Positions 5,698-7,082 of a stretch of 7,082 nucleotides of DNA are shown piece after piece; within the stretch, counting starts at the first letter, position 1, and each line of letters begins with the position of its first letter. The notes under the pieces are model-generated. The model was not told where the DNA came from. It saw only the letters and a program-made list of their open reading frames with translations, and ran no database searches. Source of the DNA: Methanomethylovorans sp. PtaU1.Bin073 (GTDB lineage: Archaea > Halobacteriota > Methanosarcinia > Methanosarcinales > Methanosarcinaceae). The position numbers and the translations under genes are program-made. The stretch is taken from assembly GCA_002067265.1 (NCBI GenBank), contig MVQW01000274.1, positions 1 to 7,082 of the forward strand, in the 5' to 3' direction.

Positions 5698-6282
5698 TTA
5701 TTGTCTTATTCTTGGCATAGCAATGACCTCTCTGACTTGGGCATCGAAGAACTTCTGTGAATGTGATGGCCTGATAACAACTGCTACATCTGCACCGTGT
5801 CCTGTGCCTCCAATTGCAATGACCTCCGTTTCAGAAGACACTGGTATCTTCCCCGAGTCTGCTGCCATCATTGTGATTTCCACAACTACTTTGAAGCCCT
5901 GGCCGAACAAAGAGCGCAAAGCGTTAGATATTACATCCACTCTGCTGGCCCCACCTAATTTATTAGAGATAGCCCTTTCTATCCCTGAGAACAGATGAGA
6001 CTGGACGACAACTTCCACACCCATATTTTGTAATTCTTTCAAGGTATCAAGGTCCATCTCCCACTTCCCATCCCCTTTGACACCATACTGGTAGCTCACA
6101 CAAATGACATTCAGATCTTTTCCTTTAGCAGCTTTTGCCATCTCTAATGCTGTGTATCCAGTGGTACTTGCCACTACTATTTGCTTGATCTCTAGTTCTT
6201 GAGCCCTTTTGATGGCCGCATCAATAACCAGTTGTGTGTTCTCTTTGCCTGTACTTTCCAGATATATTATCGGTTTTTCCAT
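5698..6282 (-). CDS. Stand-alone pyruvate kinase alpha/beta (C-terminal) domain protein
   Basis: The 194-residue product resembles only the C-terminal allosteric domain of pyruvate kinase (Pfam PK_C, PF02887). The TIM barrel with the catalytic Arg, Lys and metal-binding residues is absent, so it cannot be a pyruvate kinase. The segment VVASTTGYTALEMAK (37-51) matches the PK_C loop STxGxT that holds the phosphate of the effector in full-length enzymes (S39, T40, G42, T44 kept). A second conserved glycine-rich stretch, AIGGTGHGADVAVVIRP, lies at 156-171. The alternating strand/helix pattern gives a soluble Rossmann-like fold with no signal peptide. Such single-domain proteins are common in methanogens and have no assigned function; binding of a phosphorylated metabolite is inference. 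The ATG at 6282 has a GGAAGGG-type ribosome binding site close upstream. It diverges from the PAC2-family gene across a short shared promoter region. Confidence 0.88.
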   Translation of the reverse strand: MEKPIIYLESTGKENTQLVIDAAIKRAQELEIKQIVVASTTGYTALEMAKAAKGKDLNVICVSYQYGVKGDGKWEMDLDTLKELQNMGVEVVVQSHLFSGIERAISNKLGGASRVDVISNALRSLFGQGFKVVVEITMMAADSGKIPVSSETEVIAIGGTGHGADVAVVIRPSHSQKFFDAQVREVIAMPRIRQ

Positions 6283-6363
6283 GTTACCCTTCCTTTATTT
6301 CAATGAACGATGCTCTTATCTATCATGATCAGTATAAAATATAAACGATTAAATTAAGCGTTT
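6283..6363. promoter_or_regulatory. Shared divergent promoter region with one AT-rich TATA element
   Basis: The element TATAAAATATAAAC at 6333-6346 is the only strong TATA-like sequence here. Read rightward it would start transcription near 6362-6364, just ahead of the PAC2 gene. Read leftward (GTTTATATTTTATA) it would start near 6315-6320, leaving about 35 bases of leader for the pyruvate-kinase-like gene. The 8-bp palindrome ATCATGAT (6322-6329) sits beside it on the left and could be an operator, but such short palindromes are common. Confidence 0.55.
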
Positions 6364-6374
6364 ATGTATAAAAC

Positions 6375-6382
6375 AGGTGATC
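6375..6382 (+). promoter_or_regulatory. Ribosome binding site (AGGTGATC) favouring a TTG start at 6385
   Basis: AGGTGATC exactly complements the archaeal 16S rRNA 3' end and lies just before TTG at 6385 (6 bases from the AGGT core). With the predicted transcription start near 6362-6364, this gives a normal ~20-base leader. The in-frame ATG at 6364 would need leaderless translation and would place this sequence inside the gene. Confidence 0.6.
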
Positions 6383-6384
6383 TT

Positions 6385-7082
6385 TTGGCAGACACAGATT
6401 ATGATGACAAGGACGTAAAAATAGTAACAAAACCCATCAAATTGGAGAATCCAGTACTTATAGAAGGTTTCCCGGGAATAGGTCTGGTGGGTAATATCGC
6501 AAGCCAGCAGATCATAGATGAACTTAAAATGACTTATGTTGGATCCATAGATTCAAGGCATTTTCCTCCTATAGCCGTGCTCTATGAAGGCCTCATCAAT
6601 ATGCCTGTGAGGATTTATGAAAGTGAGGAACATAATATTGTTATGGTTGTCTCTGATATACCAATCAATCCAGTGGTATCCTATGATATCAGCAGGGCAT
6701 TACTGGATTGGGCAAAGGCCATCAATGTAAAGGAAGTAGTTTCAATTGCAGGCATAGCTACAATGTCTGAAGAGCGCAAGGTGTTCGGAGCAGCTACAAC
6801 GCCTGAAATGCTTGAAAGGATAAAAGACAAAGTAGAGGTTTTCCAGATGGGTACTATTTCAGGCATATCGGGAAGTATTATGGCAGAATGCTTGGTTCGG
6901 GAAGTACCCGGCATCAGTCTTTTGGGAGCAACCCAAAGCCAGAATCCGGATCCAAGAGCTGCAGCTGTGGTAATTGACGTGTTAAATCAGCTATATGATC
7001 TGTCAGTTAATACTGAAAGCCTTATTGAACAGGCTGCGAAGATCGAGATAGAAATGCAAAGGCTTGCAGAAGATGTAAAATC
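6385..7082 (+). CDS. PAC2-family protein (archaeal proteasome-assembly-chaperone homologue), 3' end outside window
   Basis: The frame stays open to the window edge; 232 codons are visible from TTG at 6385 (239 from ATG at 6364). The signature NPVLIEGFPGIGLVGNIASQ (residues 22-41 from TTG) is the classic N-terminal strand and glycine-rich loop of the PAC2 family (PF09754, COG2047). Further family-like segments are MVVSDIPINP, VKEVVSIAGIA, GISGSIMAE and GATQSQNPDPRAAA. The C-terminal stretch ESLIEQAAKIEIEMQRLAED is the helical tail usual in this family, so only a few residues are probably missing. Archaeal members such as PbaB are linked to 20S proteasome assembly; whether this paralogue does so cannot be told here. 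A start at TTG is preferred because of the perfect AGGTGATC in front of it. No membrane span or signal peptide is visible. It shares a promoter region with the divergent pyruvate-kinase-like gene. Confidence 0.88.
   Translation, partial: MADTDYDDKDVKIVTKPIKLENPVLIEGFPGIGLVGNIASQQIIDELKMTYVGSIDSRHFPPIAVLYEGLINMPVRIYESEEHNIVMVVSDIPINPVVSYDISRALLDWAKAINVKEVVSIAGIATMSEERKVFGAATTPEMLERIKDKVEVFQMGTISGISGSIMAECLVREVPGISLLGATQSQNPDPRAAAVVIDVLNQLYDLSVNTESLIEQAAKIEIEMQRLAEDVK

Noticed and set aside
5723..5998. 91-residue + strand ORF opposite the pyruvate-kinase-like gene
   Set aside because: A shadow of the conserved - strand gene; no motif or ribosome binding site.
6322..6329. Palindrome ATCATGAT as a specific operator
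   Set aside because: An 8-bp AT-rich palindrome is expected by chance; noted within the promoter region only.
6681..6914. 77-residue - strand ORF inside the PAC2 gene
   Set aside because: A shadow of a gene with clear family motifs on the + strand.
1..7082. CRISPR array, insertion sequence or integrase remnants
   Set aside because: No regularly spaced direct repeats, terminal inverted repeats or transposase motifs on either strand.

Overview
The window looks like chromosomal DNA from a methanogenic archaeon, most likely a methylotrophic member of the Methanosarcinales (Methanolobus/Methanococcoides/Methanosarcina-like). The strongest marker is mtd at 4634-5458, the F420-dependent methylene-tetrahydromethanopterin dehydrogenase. 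Supporting signs are archaeal TATA-type promoters, GGTGATC-type ribosome binding sites, a PAC2-family proteasome chaperone, a UbiA/geranylgeranyl-reductase pair, and no TAG among the eight stop codons (TAG is rare in pyrrolysine-using methanogens). The genus is inference, and the DNA is moderately AT-rich throughout. I see no mobile element, CRISPR array, tRNA or rRNA.

Region 1 (1-2761, + strand) is a tightly packed three-gene operon entered part-way: the C-terminal half of a UbiA-type membrane prenyltransferase, a divergent geranylgeranyl-reductase-like flavoprotein (452-1609), and a radical SAM protein with a Cys-rich C-terminus (1613-2761). Gaps are 10 and 3 bases. Prenyltransferase plus prenyl-chain reductase suggests a prenylated, partly saturated small molecule. 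In a methanosarcinal host, methanophenazine is the attractive but unproven candidate. A convergent hairpin terminator (2780-2799) closes the operon.

Region 2 (2810-4418, - strand) holds serB (phosphoserine phosphatase, GTG start) followed by a 285-residue coiled-coil protein of the COG1340 type, probably co-transcribed.

Region 3 (4419-4633) is a divergent promoter region between serB and mtd, with a clear TATA box for mtd.

Region 4 (4634-5696) holds mtd, an 8-bp hairpin terminator that begins inside its stop codon, and a 61-residue single-span membrane protein whose stop codon also lies in a hairpin.

Region 5 (5698-7082) holds a stand-alone pyruvate-kinase C-terminal-domain protein on the - strand, diverging from a PAC2-family gene that runs off the right edge. 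They share an 81-base intergenic region (102 bases with the preferred TTG start) with one AT-rich TATA element readable in both directions.

The genes serve central C1 metabolism (mtd), serine synthesis (serB), probable membrane-lipid or redox-carrier synthesis (the first operon) and protein quality control (PAC2). Nothing looks horizontally acquired. The least understood parts are the radical SAM operon, the coiled-coil partner of serB, the small membrane protein and the pyruvate-kinase-like domain.
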